Source: Paenibacillus sp. FSL M7-0420 (lineage in GTDB: Bacteria > Bacillota > Bacilli > Paenibacillales > Paenibacillaceae). Taken from it: a stretch of 64,000 bases of DNA. The notes beneath the pieces were generated by a model. The model searched no databases. It was given only the letters and a program-made list of their open reading frames with translations, and was not told the origin of the DNA. The stretch's first letter is position 1, and each line of letters begins with the position of its first letter. Positions 24,709-33,568 of the stretch are shown in pieces. Made by a program: the position numbers and the translations under genes. The stretch is from positions 6,758,001-6,822,000 of the forward strand of contig NZ_JBBOCJ010000001.1 of NCBI RefSeq assembly GCF_038002345.1. The letters run 5' to 3'.

Positions 24709-25536
24709 TTAAGCGTGTTTCTTCAATCCAGCAGCAGGTACGCCTGCGGCTGGGCTCACAGCACCCGGCTCCTTGCGCAGATAAGCCATCCAGTATGCCG
24801 CAGCCACGAAGATTGCGCCGCCCGTCAGATTGCCCAGCCAGACCGGAACGAAGTTGGCCACATACTGGCCCCAGGTGAAATGTCCTTCGAAGATCGCAGC
24901 AGGGATAAGGAACATGTTAGCTACAACGTGCTGGAAGCCGATGGCTACAAACGCCATGGTCGGGAACCAGATACCGAGGATTTTGCCGCTGAAATTGTCT
25001 GCCCCGTACGACAGCCATACCGCCAGCGCTACGAGCCAGTTACAGCCGATCCCGGAGATAAAAGCCTGCAGGAACGTAGCATCGATCTTATGCTCCGCCA
25101 TACTTACCAGCTTCTCCAGATACACGCCATCTGATGTAAGACCAACGATGTGACCGAAGAAATAAGCGACGAATAAGGCACCCGCCAGGTTGCTGAGTGT
25201 GATCAGCACGAGGTTCTTAATGACTTCCCAGAACGAAATCTTCTTCGCAATGAACGCCAGCGGCACCGCCATCATATTCCCTGTCAGCAGTTCCCCTCCG
25301 GCAAGCAGCACCAGGATCAGTCCGACCGGGAATACGGCTGCTCCGATAAAGTTGGCAATGGACCCCCACTCGGCAGGCGCACCTGCAATGACACGAATAT
25401 CCAGCAAAAATCCGAGCGCGATAAACGCTCCTCCCAAGAAACCAAGAATGAGTACAGTGCTGAGCGGATTATGTGCCTTCTTCACTCCGTTCTCTACCGT
25501 GACTTCAGCGATTCCCTGCGGTTTGTTATAAGCCAT
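24709..25536 (-). CDS. Formate/nitrite transporter (FocA/NirC family)
   Basis: The 275-residue pentameric channel protein has six membrane helices. Conserved features are AGGELLTGNMMAVPLAF (near residue 80), the SNLAGALFVAYFFG helix, GIGCNWLVALAVWLSY and GFQHVVANMFLIPAAIF with the pore His. It moves formate or nitrite across the membrane, and sequence alone does not decide which. AGAAGGGGATAGGAATC precedes ATG. Three Fnr/Crp-type boxes upstream point to control by oxygen or nitrate. It stands alone. Confidence 0.92.
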   Translation of the reverse strand: MAYNKPQGIAEVTVENGVKKAHNPLSTVLILGFLGGAFIALGFLLDIRVIAGAPAEWGSIANFIGAAVFPVGLILVLLAGGELLTGNMMAVPLAFIAKKISFWEVIKNLVLITLSNLAGALFVAYFFGHIVGLTSDGVYLEKLVSMAEHKIDATFLQAFISGIGCNWLVALAVWLSYGADNFSGKILGIWFPTMAFVAIGFQHVVANMFLIPAAIFEGHFTWGQYVANFVPVWLGNLTGGAIFVAAAYWMAYLRKEPGAVSPAAGVPAAGLKKHA

Positions 25537-25581
25537 GATTCCTATCCCCTTCTAATTACTTAAAATTTGTTCCTTTATGCC

Positions 25582-25653
25582 ATTGTAACGTGATCCCAAT
25601 CACATTTACGTGATAAAAGTCACTATCATAAAAACCACGTGAAAGTTTTCACT
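25582..25653 (-). promoter_or_regulatory. Promoter with three Fnr/Crp-type boxes for the formate/nitrite channel
   Basis: Three copies of the TGTGA-N6-TCACA pattern lie at 25589-25604 (CGTGA/TCACA), 25609-25624 (CGTGA/TCACT) and 25638-25653 (CGTGA/TCACT). A -10 box TACAAT is at 25587-25582. A start near 25575 would put the middle box at about -41.5, the class II activator position. The first box lies between -10 and -35 and could repress. Confidence 0.7.
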
Positions 25654-25957
25654 GACATGTCAAATTTACCATAAAAGCTGGTGCTGCGGTACAAAGAGAA
25701 AACGGATGTCTCCCCTAAAGAGGCAGTTCTTTCCTATGGGCTTTCCTCGTGGGATTCTATTATTCTTCGTTATTTCCGCCCTTTTTGACAATCTGGCAGG
25801 ACATTATGCTAGTCGGGCTGGAGAATTCATACATACCCTACAGCAGACTTCCAAATGCGGCATCCGTATTCCATCTGGTGCGCCTGCCCATCTGGCCAGC
25901 CGGTCCTCCGGGTCCGGGAAGTCCATCCGGTTCAACACCAGGAAAGGGGATTAATCC

Positions 25958-27121
25958 ATGAATTTAAACAAGGCAGAAGCAAGCAACAGGAAATTACCCT
26001 CACGCGATCCTTATGTCTACGTGACTTATGAAATTGACTATCAACATGGCTATGTCGCTGTTATTGATCCTGCAGAAGATCGGATCATCAAGCGGATTCA
26101 GGTAGGTGCTAACCCTGGCGCTATGGCTATGGACCCCGACGAGAAGAAGCTATTCGTAGCGAATACCCGCATCGGTTCACTCTCCATTATTGATACGAGA
26201 TCCCATAGCATTCTCAATACGGTTCCCGTGGGCAATATGAGCTCCAATCCTGCCCGTCCCGTTGCAGTCTTGGTTGCTTCGAATGGCAAGAAAGCCTATG
26301 TGGCGAATTATGGAGATAAGAACGTTACGATTATTGATTCTCCTACGAATACGGTTTTGAAAAATGTGGATGTCGGTCCAGGCCGGCCTTTCGCCTTGGC
26401 GAGCAATGAGAATAGCTCCTATATGTATGTAGCCTGTAAGGTTGCCGATGGAAGAGATTATGTCGCCGCCATATCCATTGAGGATGACAGCGTTCATCCA
26501 TACGGGTCCCAATTTCAGCTCACCTTTGACACGGCACACAATCCACTGGTCGTCCACCCGGAGGGGTATTCGCTAATCGCTCTTGGAAAGACCGGTATGC
26601 TCTGTTTTTATGACGGTGATGTACAAGGCGAGCCTACGACCTCAAGTTTGCTGGATAACACGGTATCCGGCGTCTACCTGGACAACAAATTATTGTTTTG
26701 CACCACGGAAAACGATAGAGGCTATCTGAAACTATTTAATGACCTGTACGCTGATTGGATGGGAACCATATATGGCAATGCCCTTCCAGATGTCACCAGT
26801 TATAAAGGCCAGGATAAAATCCGGCTTTCGCGTAGGCAAGTGTATATTGGGGTCACAATTCAACCAACTTCTTTACCGACGGGAGGTCTGCAAATCTTCA
26901 ACACTACACGCGCCCAGACCCGGTTCGTTCCGCTTACTTCTGTCGGCGATCTGGCATTCTTCTCCGACACTAAGGCTTATGTGGGAGAATCAAGAGCGAT
27001 TCGCCCGATTGATCTGACAACCGCAAACGCAACGGCCCTGCCTGCTATTGAGATTGGACCCACAGACAGCAATCCTATCGCCGTCAAGAATATAATCTCC
27101 GGGTATCGCAATCAATCGTAA
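25958..27121 (+). CDS. YncE-like beta-propeller protein (YVTN repeats)
   Basis: The 387-residue protein has repeating blades of the YVTN type, for example YVAVIDPAEDRIIKRIQVG, KLFVANTRIGSLSIIDT and KAYVANYGDKNVTIIDSPTN. No signal peptide or anchor is present, unlike many YncE proteins, so a cytoplasmic or non-classical location is likely. AGGAAAGGGG precedes ATG 25958. The role is unknown. The 300 bp upstream (25654-25957) hold no other gene. A terminator follows. Confidence 0.8.
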   Translation: MNLNKAEASNRKLPSRDPYVYVTYEIDYQHGYVAVIDPAEDRIIKRIQVGANPGAMAMDPDEKKLFVANTRIGSLSIIDTRSHSILNTVPVGNMSSNPARPVAVLVASNGKKAYVANYGDKNVTIIDSPTNTVLKNVDVGPGRPFALASNENSSYMYVACKVADGRDYVAAISIEDDSVHPYGSQFQLTFDTAHNPLVVHPEGYSLIALGKTGMLCFYDGDVQGEPTTSSLLDNTVSGVYLDNKLLFCTTENDRGYLKLFNDLYADWMGTIYGNALPDVTSYKGQDKIRLSRRQVYIGVTIQPTSLPTGGLQIFNTTRAQTRFVPLTSVGDLAFFSDTKAYVGESRAIRPIDLTTANATALPAIEIGPTDSNPIAVKNIISGYRNQS

Positions 27122-27142
27122 TCGACACGTATCGTTAAAGTT

Positions 27143-27183
27143 GAGCTGCCTCAACAAGTCGAAGTTGACTTGAGAGGCAGCTC
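27143..27183 (+). terminator. Terminator after the beta-propeller gene
   Basis: GAGCTGCCTC pairs with GAGAGGCAGCTC (one bulge), and CAAGTC/GACTTG extends the stem inward. Confidence 0.75.
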
Positions 27184-27252
27184 TCCTTGTCTATTGCCGC
27201 ATCAAAAAAAGAGCCCTGAATGGGCTCCGGCAGAACATTTTATATTTTACAA

Positions 27253-28617
27253 TTATGCGTGTACTGGCTCTTTGACTGCAGCAAGTTTCGGCAGAGCCTG
27301 GAGGCCTGCGGTGTTCAGGAAGTTCCAAGGCTTGTTGTAATGCGGCTGGAAGAAGAAGTCGATGAAGCCAAGCTGGTCTACAGTCATCTTATTCTGGATG
27401 CAGACCGATACGGTATTGATCGACTGCGTCAGATCCATCTTGGACATAATCTGCGCGCCCAGAATGCGGCGGGTGGCACGGTCAAAGACCACTTTTACCT
27501 GAACCTGCTCAAAGGTTGGCATGAACTCCGGACGGTAGTTGTCGATCAGCATGACACTTTCCGCATCCATCCCTTCAGCCTTGGCAGCCTCTTCAGTCAG
27601 TCCGGTTCCGGCAATATTGTCCTCGTAGATCTTGATACCCGACGTTCCTTGCGTACCCATGTAAGGGATCGTGTTCGAGACCAGATTGCGGGCAACCAGC
27701 GTTCCCATACGCACTGCGTTGGTGGCCAGCGGGATATACGCGTGTTTACCCGTCGGATTGTAATGAATCGCACAGCTGTCACCGGCAGCATAGACATCCG
27801 GCAGGCTGGTCTGCATATAATCGTTAACCATAATCGCGCCGTTCGGCAGCATATCCACTTGACCCTTCAGCAACTCGGTATTCGGACGGAAGCCGATGCA
27901 GAGAATCACCAGATCGGTCTCATGTTCACCCTTGCTCGTAATCACCTTGGTCACTCTTCCGTTCTCACCAGTGAAGGAGGCGACCTTCTCGCCCAGCGCC
28001 AGCTTAATGCCGTGATCCTCAAGCGACTGCTGGATCGGTGCGGTGAACTCTTCATCGAGATATTTGCTCAGGATGCGGTCTTCCCCATCAATCAGCGTAA
28101 CTTCCTTGCCATTCATCTGAAAAGCCTCCACCAGCTCGACCCCGATATATCCGGCACCGACCACAGTAATTCTTTTCACCTTCTGCGCTTCTTCGATAAT
28201 GGTGTTGGAGTGATTGTAGTTCTTCGAGAGCAGGATGCCCTCCATCTCTATTCCTTCAAGCTTAGGCACAATCGGCCATGAGCCTGTTGTCATAATCAAT
28301 TTGTCATAAGTATCTTCCATTTCCTCGCCGGTCACGAGGTTGCGGGCTTTCAAGGTTTTGCGGGCGGTATCAATGTTGATTACCTCATGGCGCATCTTCG
28401 TCTGCACACCCAGCGCAGCCAGCTGTTCCGGGGAGGAATAGAATAGTCCCTGCGGGTCCTTGACCACACCGCCAACGTATAAGGCAATGCCGCAAGACAG
28501 GAATGAGATATTATCGTTGCGCTCGTACACCGTAATCTGGGCATCCGGGTATAACTGTGCGGTATTTACAATGGCGGCCGTTCCAGCGTGGGTACATCCA
28601 ATAACTGCTACTTTCAT
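27253..28617 (-). CDS. nox: Water-forming NADH oxidase (Nox)
   Basis: This flavoprotein oxidises NADH and reduces oxygen to water. The 454-residue protein has an FAD site (VAVIGCTHAGTAAI), the redox-active Cys in NISFLSCGIALYVGG (about residue 44), an NADH site (VVGAGYIGVELVEAF) and a C-terminal LGFIDFFFQPHYNKPWN. These match streptococcal and lactococcal NoxE closely. CoA-disulfide reductases are related, but the C-terminal pattern favours Nox. ATG 28617 follows GGAGGAGGAAG; a TTG at 28635 overlaps that site. The upstream region holds three Fnr/Crp-type boxes. Confidence 0.9.
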   Translation of the reverse strand: MKVAVIGCTHAGTAAIVNTAQLYPDAQITVYERNDNISFLSCGIALYVGGVVKDPQGLFYSSPEQLAALGVQTKMRHEVINIDTARKTLKARNLVTGEEMEDTYDKLIMTTGSWPIVPKLEGIEMEGILLSKNYNHSNTIIEEAQKVKRITVVGAGYIGVELVEAFQMNGKEVTLIDGEDRILSKYLDEEFTAPIQQSLEDHGIKLALGEKVASFTGENGRVTKVITSKGEHETDLVILCIGFRPNTELLKGQVDMLPNGAIMVNDYMQTSLPDVYAAGDSCAIHYNPTGKHAYIPLATNAVRMGTLVARNLVSNTIPYMGTQGTSGIKIYEDNIAGTGLTEEAAKAEGMDAESVMLIDNYRPEFMPTFEQVQVKVVFDRATRRILGAQIMSKMDLTQSINTVSVCIQNKMTVDQLGFIDFFFQPHYNKPWNFLNTAGLQALPKLAAVKEPVHA

Positions 28618-28678
28618 GATTTCTTCCTCCTCCAAGTTGAAAAGCTTATTTAGTAGGGCTTGTGAGCTCGTGACTTTG

Positions 28679-28774
28679 TTTATAAAACTATTCGTTTGTG
28701 ATTGTTTTCACTTTATACACTGATTATATTGTGATATTTATCACATTGCAAGAGTTATTGTGATTTTTCTCACA
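28679..28774 (-). promoter_or_regulatory. nox promoter region with three Fnr/Crp-type boxes
   Basis: TGTGA-N6-TCACA occurs perfectly at 28730-28745 and 28759-28774, and with one mismatch (TCACT) at 28697-28712. A -10 like TATAAA lies at 28684-28679 on the minus strand. The same kind of triple array precedes the formate/nitrite channel gene, so the two genes probably share a regulator. Confidence 0.7.
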
Positions 28775-28940
28775 TTGTTCACAATTTCAAATTTTAATCA
28801 CTTTGGAGTTTCACCACATCACCCACTCCACTTGTGCCGCCGATTCCCTCTTCAACCTTGGCTTAGTTTCCCCCGGAGGAGGGGCATTATGTCTGCCAGG
28901 AGCAGGAAACAGCAGGAGAAAATTTGGCCTACGCGACGTG

Positions 28941-29275
28941 CCCGGTCCCATTGTGATCGGTTTTTCGATTACATTTGGCTTATGCGGCGCACCCATGGTC
29001 CAATTGTGATCGGTTTTTCGATTACATTTGGCCTACGCGGCGTTCCCGGTCCCATTGTGATCGGTTTTTCGATTACATTTGGCCTACGCGGCGCTCCCGG
29101 TCCAATTGTGATCGGTTTTTCGATTACATTTGGCCTACGCGGCGCGCCCGGTCCAATTGTGATCGGTTTTTCGATTACATTTGGCCTACGCGGCGCACCC
29201 GGTCCAATTGTGATCGGTTTTTCGATTACATTCGGCTTACGTGGCGCACCCGGTCCAATTGTGATCGTTCTGTTT
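28941..29275. repeat. 51-bp tandem repeat (about 6.5 copies)
   Basis: The word TTGTGATCGGTTTTTCGAT starts at 28951, 29004, 29055, 29106, 29157, 29208 and, with a changed end, 29259. The period is 51 bp except for one 53-bp unit. Each unit contains ATCG-N6-CGAT and ends in a GC-rich GGCCTACGCGGCG block. Because 51 is a multiple of 3, several frames stay open on both strands (17-residue repeats such as GPIVIGFSITFGLRGAP). None has a ribosome binding site, so I do not call a gene. The array lies between nox and fhs, upstream of the nox promoter. Confidence 0.9.
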
Positions 29276-29345
29276 TTAGGCGCGCTGCTCATTTTCATGC
29301 TGGGGTTGTGCCTTGAAAGACATGTTTGTTTTGGCATACAAAATA

Positions 29346-29383
29346 GCCTCACCCTCCGCAGCATATCTGCGGTAAAGTGAGGC
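29346..29383 (-). terminator. Terminator after fhs
   Basis: GCCTCAC/GTGAGGC forms the outer stem and CCGCAG/CTGCGG the inner one. On the minus strand TATTTTGT follows. Confidence 0.75.
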
Positions 29384-29411
29384 CAAACTACAACCATTAG
29401 CTGATGCTGTC

Positions 29412-31046
29412 TTATTCCAGACCCGAGATTACGCCATCCTCATCGACCAGCAGGCCTTCTGCTGCGGGCTTGGCGGGGAGACCCGGCATCGTGACCATGT
29501 TCCCCGTAATCACTACAGCGAATCCCGCCCCGAGGGACAGGGTGATGTCCCGGACGCCCATAGTGAAGCCTTCCGGTGCGCCGAGCAGCCGGGGCTGATC
29601 CGAGAAGGAATACGGGGTTTTGGCCATGCAGACTTGAAGATGGTGCAGACCCAGCCGGTCAATGACAGCAAGACTGCGCTTGGCTGCCGGAGAGAAGGCT
29701 ACTCCCGCGCCACGGTAGATCTCCGTGACGATGCGGTTGATTTTGGACGGGATATCCAGTTGGTCTTCATACAGCGGCGCATAATTCACAGGCTCTTCCC
29801 GTTCCAACAGCTTCATCAGCTCCTTCGCCAGCACCTGTCCGCCCGCGCTTCCCTCCGCCCATACCTTGGATACTGCAGCAGGTACACCCAGCCGCCCGCA
29901 GGCTTCCAGCACCTCATTTACTTCAGCAGGAGCATCCCCTTCAAAATGATTCAGCGCCACCAGCACAGGCACACCGAACTTGCGCAGGTTCTCAATATGC
30001 CGCACCATATTGGACAATCCGGAGAGCAGCGCCGGACGGTTGCCCTCATACAGCTCCTCCTTGCGGACGCCGCCGTTGTATTTCAGCGACTTCACCGTCA
30101 CCACCAGGACAGCAGCCGCAGGAGCCAGCCCGGCCTGGCGGCATTTGATGTCCATGAACTTCTCCGCGCCCAGATCTGCGCCGAAGCCTGCCTCCGTCAC
30201 CACCACATCGCCTAGCTTCAGCGCGTAGCGGGTTCCTATCACACTGCTGCAGCCGTGGGCAATATTGGCGAACGGGCCGCCATGCACAATGACCGGGGTT
30301 CCTTCCAGCGTCTGCACCAGATTCGGCTTCACCGCCTCCTTCAGCAGCGCAGTCATCGCCTCCACGGCTCCAATCGCCTGTGCCGTTACAGGCTGGCCCG
30401 CATGGTCATACCCGACCAGAATGCGGCTGAGGCGCTGCTTCAGATCCGCAAGATCGCTGCACAGGCAGAGCACAGCCATAATCTCGGAGGCTGTTGTAAT
30501 CTGGAAGCCGCTCTCCCGCACAGTTCCGTTGCCGTCGCCAATGCCGGTCACGATATTCCGCAGGCTGCGGTCATTCATATCCATAACCCTTTTCCAGACG
30601 ATCCGCTGCGGATCAAGCCCCAGACTGTTGCCCTGGAACATATGATTGTCGATCATCGCCGAGAGCAGGTTATGCGCTGCGCTCACCGCATGGATATCCC
30701 CTGTGAAATGCAGGTTAATCTCATCTGCCGGAACGATCTGCGCCTTGCCGCCTCCGGTCGCTCCGCCCTTCATTCCCAGACAGGGACCGAGCGAAGGTTC
30801 ACGCAGCGCTGCTACCGTGCGTACACCCGCTGCATTCATCGCTTGGGCGAGCCCGATGGTCGTCAGCGTCTTGCCCTCACCTGCCGGTGTAGGATTCATC
30901 GCGGTCACCAGAACCAGCTTGCCGTCCGGTTTGTGCTTCAGCTCTGTCCAGAGCGAGGGCGACAGCTTGCTTTTGTATTTGCCGTACAGTTCCAGATGCT
31001 CCTCCTTGATCCCCGCTGCCGATGCTACCTCTGTAATTAACCTCAT
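29412..31046 (-). CDS. fhs: Formate-tetrahydrofolate ligase
   Basis: This cytoplasmic enzyme makes 10-formyltetrahydrofolate from formate, tetrahydrofolate and ATP for one-carbon metabolism. The 544-residue protein has the ATP loop MNPTPAGEGKTLTTIGL (about residues 50-66), the signature REPSLGPCLGMKGGATGGG and VIVHGGPFANIAHGCSS. GFGADLGAEKF and the C-terminal GNMVTMPGLP follow, all typical. GGCAGGAGGGTT precedes the ATG. It lies near a formate/nitrite channel gene but not in one operon with it. Confidence 0.97.
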   Translation of the reverse strand: MRLITEVASAAGIKEEHLELYGKYKSKLSPSLWTELKHKPDGKLVLVTAMNPTPAGEGKTLTTIGLAQAMNAAGVRTVAALREPSLGPCLGMKGGATGGGKAQIVPADEINLHFTGDIHAVSAAHNLLSAMIDNHMFQGNSLGLDPQRIVWKRVMDMNDRSLRNIVTGIGDGNGTVRESGFQITTASEIMAVLCLCSDLADLKQRLSRILVGYDHAGQPVTAQAIGAVEAMTALLKEAVKPNLVQTLEGTPVIVHGGPFANIAHGCSSVIGTRYALKLGDVVVTEAGFGADLGAEKFMDIKCRQAGLAPAAAVLVVTVKSLKYNGGVRKEELYEGNRPALLSGLSNMVRHIENLRKFGVPVLVALNHFEGDAPAEVNEVLEACGRLGVPAAVSKVWAEGSAGGQVLAKELMKLLEREEPVNYAPLYEDQLDIPSKINRIVTEIYRGAGVAFSPAAKRSLAVIDRLGLHHLQVCMAKTPYSFSDQPRLLGAPEGFTMGVRDITLSLGAGFAVVITGNMVTMPGLPAKPAAEGLLVDEDGVISGLE

Positions 31047-31419
31047 GCCGTTATGTAACCCTCCTGCCGTTATTATCCTGCATCCTTGCTTCCTGTATGC
31101 GATTCATGTAGTCAGGCGAAGCATTTCTCTTCAAAGAATACAGGGTCTCTGAAAAGATTCAAGGATAATTTTCATACATTATAGAAAACTCCCGGACCGG
31201 GCGCATCTGCACCACTATCCGGGAGAACACGTATAGCCTGGCTCCAGCCTTCAGAGCGGATGATTTCGACTTCATTAAAGAAGTTGGTCGAGAAAGCCCA
31301 CTCCTTTAGGGGTGGGTTGAATCTTCTTTAATCAAGGAACATCCTTATGTTGTAAAAATTGTACTAAATGAGCGCGTGTTCTTGTAGTAGTTAAATTGTT
31401 TAAATGCTACAATTTAGGT

Positions 31420-31823
31420 ATGAGACAATCCTACAGAAATACCAAAACAACCGTATCATTCATTAACTATCATTTTGTTTTTTTGCCCTAGATACAGACG
31501 TAAAGTGCTAGTCGATCAAGTGGTGATTCAGTTTAAGCAAATCGTTATAGAGATATGTGCCGAACAGGATTGGCAGCTACTCGCAATGGAAGTAAGCCTG
31601 ATCATGTGTATATTTTTCTAAACGTACTGCCCACCGATTCTCCCGCAGAACTTATGGCGAAACTGAAAAGAATCACTTCACTTCCCGGTGCCTCCGTGAA
31701 CAATTTAAGCACTTGAACCACTTGCCTTCCCTCTGGACTCGTTCCTACTTGGTCAGTACCGCAGGGAACGTTTCAAGCAAAACGATCAAACAATATGTTG
31801 AAGAACAAAAAAAGAGGGGGTGA
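31420..31823 (+). pseudogene. tnpA: IS200-type Y1 transposase tnpA, frameshifted
   Basis: The reading order of a Y1 transposase is recognisable across three frames: MRQSYRNTKTTVSFINYHFV, then CPRYRRKVLVDQVV, PDHVYIFLNVLPTDSPAELM, and LREQFKHLNHLPSLWTRSY with SSKTIKQYVEEQ at the end. Breaks lie in the T run near 31483, near 31591 and near 31690. The metal-binding HUH motif reads HVY instead of HVH. The catalytic Tyr in IKQY is still present. The 3' end overlaps the tnpB start. Confidence 0.88.
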
Positions 31824-32883
31824 AACCCTGCAAACCGTAACGATTCAAATCCGCATTTTTCCAACCCATCCGTCTGTATTGGTGGATATGGGCAACGAAT
31901 ACATTCGAACCGTCAACGAATTAACGGAGCAAGCCGAACGGTCTGGAACGTTTCCCAAAATAACTTCAAAAACCATTCATGCCAATCTACCCTCTGCCGT
32001 AAAGAATCAAGTGATTCGAGACGCCAAAAGCCTATTTCAGCGGTTTAAGAAAACGAAGAAGCGACCTCTTCTCCAAAAGAGATTGTATTACGTTAACAAT
32101 CAAAATTATACGATTTGGGGCAACCACATTTCTTTTCCAGTGATGCTGGAAAGAAAAGTACAACGTCTGGTGGTTCCTGTGCTTCTTTCGGATCGGGAGC
32201 GTGACATGCTTTCGAATGGGAAACTTGGACTTCTGCGAGTGGTTCAAAAATCAGCGAAATGGTTTGTTCAAATTTCAATCGAACGCCCCACTGAGCCAGC
32301 CGATGGTCATGAAGTGATGGGGATTGATTTAGGCTTGAAAGTACCTGCTGTTGTCGTAACCTCTAGCGGAAAGACCAAATTTTGTGGAAATGGACGTCAA
32401 AACAAGTTTGTTCGCCGTAAGTACCATAGCTATCGCCGCAAATTAGGAAAGCTTAAAAAGCTATCAGCGATCCGCAAACAGAACGACAAGGAAAGTCGTT
32501 TTATGAAAGATCAGAATCACAAAATTAGCCGCCAGATCGTAAATATGGCGATTCAAGAAAGGGTATCTGTCATCAAGCTAGAGAAGCTGAAGAATATCCG
32601 TAAGACGACAAGAACAAGTCGTAAAAACGCTAAAAATCTGCATCATTGGTCGTTCTATCAGTTGCAAATGTTCATTGGATATAAGGCGGCACTCGCTGGA
32701 ATCCAAGTGGTTGAAGTGAATCCGGCATACACCTCGCAAACCTGTCCCTCTTGTGGAGAGCGGAACAAAGCAAAGGATCGAACGTATCAGTGCGACTGCG
32801 GGTATACAGCACATCGAGATCGGGTCGGTGCCATCAACATCATGCGTCAACCTGTGGCAGATGGTAACAGTCTGCCAGCCTAG
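31795..32883 (+). CDS. tnpB: TnpB RNA-guided endonuclease (IS605 OrfB)
   Basis: The 362-residue protein has an intact split RuvC site: Asp178 in MGIDLGLK, Glu263 in VIKLEKLK and Asp342 in HRDRVGAIN. A zinc finger CPSCG/CDCG lies at about residues 315-333. TnpB proteins cut DNA next to a transposon-specific motif, guided by an RNA from the element's right end, and help retain the element. ATG 31795 is used and overlaps tnpA. A start nearer 31828 behind AGAGGGGGTGAAA is an alternative. Length is normal for the compact members. It is probably active although tnpA is dead. Confidence 0.92.
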   Translation: MLKNKKRGGETLQTVTIQIRIFPTHPSVLVDMGNEYIRTVNELTEQAERSGTFPKITSKTIHANLPSAVKNQVIRDAKSLFQRFKKTKKRPLLQKRLYYVNNQNYTIWGNHISFPVMLERKVQRLVVPVLLSDRERDMLSNGKLGLLRVVQKSAKWFVQISIERPTEPADGHEVMGIDLGLKVPAVVVTSSGKTKFCGNGRQNKFVRRKYHSYRRKLGKLKKLSAIRKQNDKESRFMKDQNHKISRQIVNMAIQERVSVIKLEKLKNIRKTTRTSRKNAKNLHHWSFYQLQMFIGYKAALAGIQVVEVNPAYTSQTCPSCGERNKAKDRTYQCDCGYTAHRDRVGAINIMRQPVADGNSLPA

Positions 32884-33011
32884 ATAGCTATACGCTCTGA
32901 TCTAGGATGGGCGAATGAACTCGCCCTTAACTTAGCAGTAGGGCAAAGCGGAAACGTATGCGCCCGCTAACTAGCTAAGAATCCCGCCCTTTTAAGGGTG
33001 TGGAAGTTCAA
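32884..33011 (+). ncRNA. Candidate omega (right-end) guide RNA scaffold of TnpB
   Basis: The region from the tnpB stop to the right end is non-coding and structured. It has a hairpin GGGCGA-N6-TCGCCC at 32909-32926 and the terminal hairpin at about 32983-33003. In this family the RNA covers the tnpB 3' end and this region, and the guide is the flanking DNA beyond 33011. Placement follows family knowledge; the exact 5' end is not visible. Confidence 0.55.
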
Positions 33012-33484
33012 AGCATGGATTCGATAAGTCCCTTCATGCTCTCCGGTGATTCCTTAGGCTCGACACGGGCCACTACATTGCCGCTGCGGTCCACCAGGAA
33101 CTTCGTGAAGTTCCACTGGATATCACTGCTCTCGCCGTCACCCGGCTGCTGGCCCTTCAAATATTGAAACAGCAGGCTCGCCTCCGGACCATTCACATCG
33201 ACCTTGGCGAACACCGGGAACGTAACCCCATAGTTAATCTGGCAAAAGGACTCCGCTTCCTCGCTTGTGCCCGGCTCCTGACCGGCGAACTGGTTGCATG
33301 GAAAGCCCAGCACCACCAGCCCCTGGTCCCCGTACTGCTCGTACAGCTTCTGCAAATCTCCGTATTGCGGGGTCAGTCCGCACTTGCTGGCCGTATTGGC
33401 GATCAGCAGTACCTTGCCCTCATAGTCCTTGAACGGCACTTCTGTACCCGAAGGCGTCACTCCTGCAAAACTATAAATCGACAT
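33008..33484 (-). CDS. Glutathione peroxidase-like thiol peroxidase
   Basis: The 158-residue cytoplasmic protein has the active-site Cys in LLIANTASKCGLTPQY (about residue 36), FPCNQFAGQEPG with Gln, and WNFTKFLVDR with Trp. This is the usual Cys-type BsaA/Gpx set, which probably uses thioredoxin or bacillithiol instead of glutathione. GGAAGCGAAG precedes the ATG. The TGA stop (33010-33008) lies within the last bases of the adjacent IS605 element, so the insertion may have set the C-terminus. Confidence 0.92.
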   Translation of the reverse strand: MSIYSFAGVTPSGTEVPFKDYEGKVLLIANTASKCGLTPQYGDLQKLYEQYGDQGLVVLGFPCNQFAGQEPGTSEEAESFCQINYGVTFPVFAKVDVNGPEASLLFQYLKGQQPGDGESSDIQWNFTKFLVDRSGNVVARVEPKESPESMKGLIESML

Positions 33485-33568
33485 CTCTGCTTCGCTTCCT
33501 TTCGGCTATATAATTAACCTCTTCATTCTACCCTATTCGCAGCCAAAACCAAATTCCGGCGGCAAAGG

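Larger units (their letters stand above)
31280..33011 (+). mobile_element. IS200/IS605-family element with dead tnpA and intact tnpB
   Basis: The element has the hairpin ends of this family instead of inverted repeats. The left hairpin is AAGCCCACTCC-TTTA-GGGGTGGGTT type at 31294-31318. The right hairpin is around 32983-33003, followed by GTTCAA. The right end fits cleavage after TCAA (33008-33011), as known for IS608. The left boundary is only approximate. The tnpA gene is broken, so the element can move only with TnpA supplied from elsewhere. The right end touches the 3' end of the glutathione peroxidase gene. Confidence 0.85.

Noticed and set aside
25706-25961. Frames of 82 and 70 residues upstream of the beta-propeller gene
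   Set aside because: They overlap each other, have no ribosome binding sites and no recognisable sequence.
28997-29265. Possible CRISPR array
   Set aside because: The regular units are tandem copies of 51-53 bp without distinct spacers, and no cas genes are present.
28760-29397. Open frames of 206, 142 and 113 residues across the 51-bp repeats on both strands
   Set aside because: They are open only because the repeat period is a multiple of three. None has a ribosome binding site, and they overlap each other on both strands.
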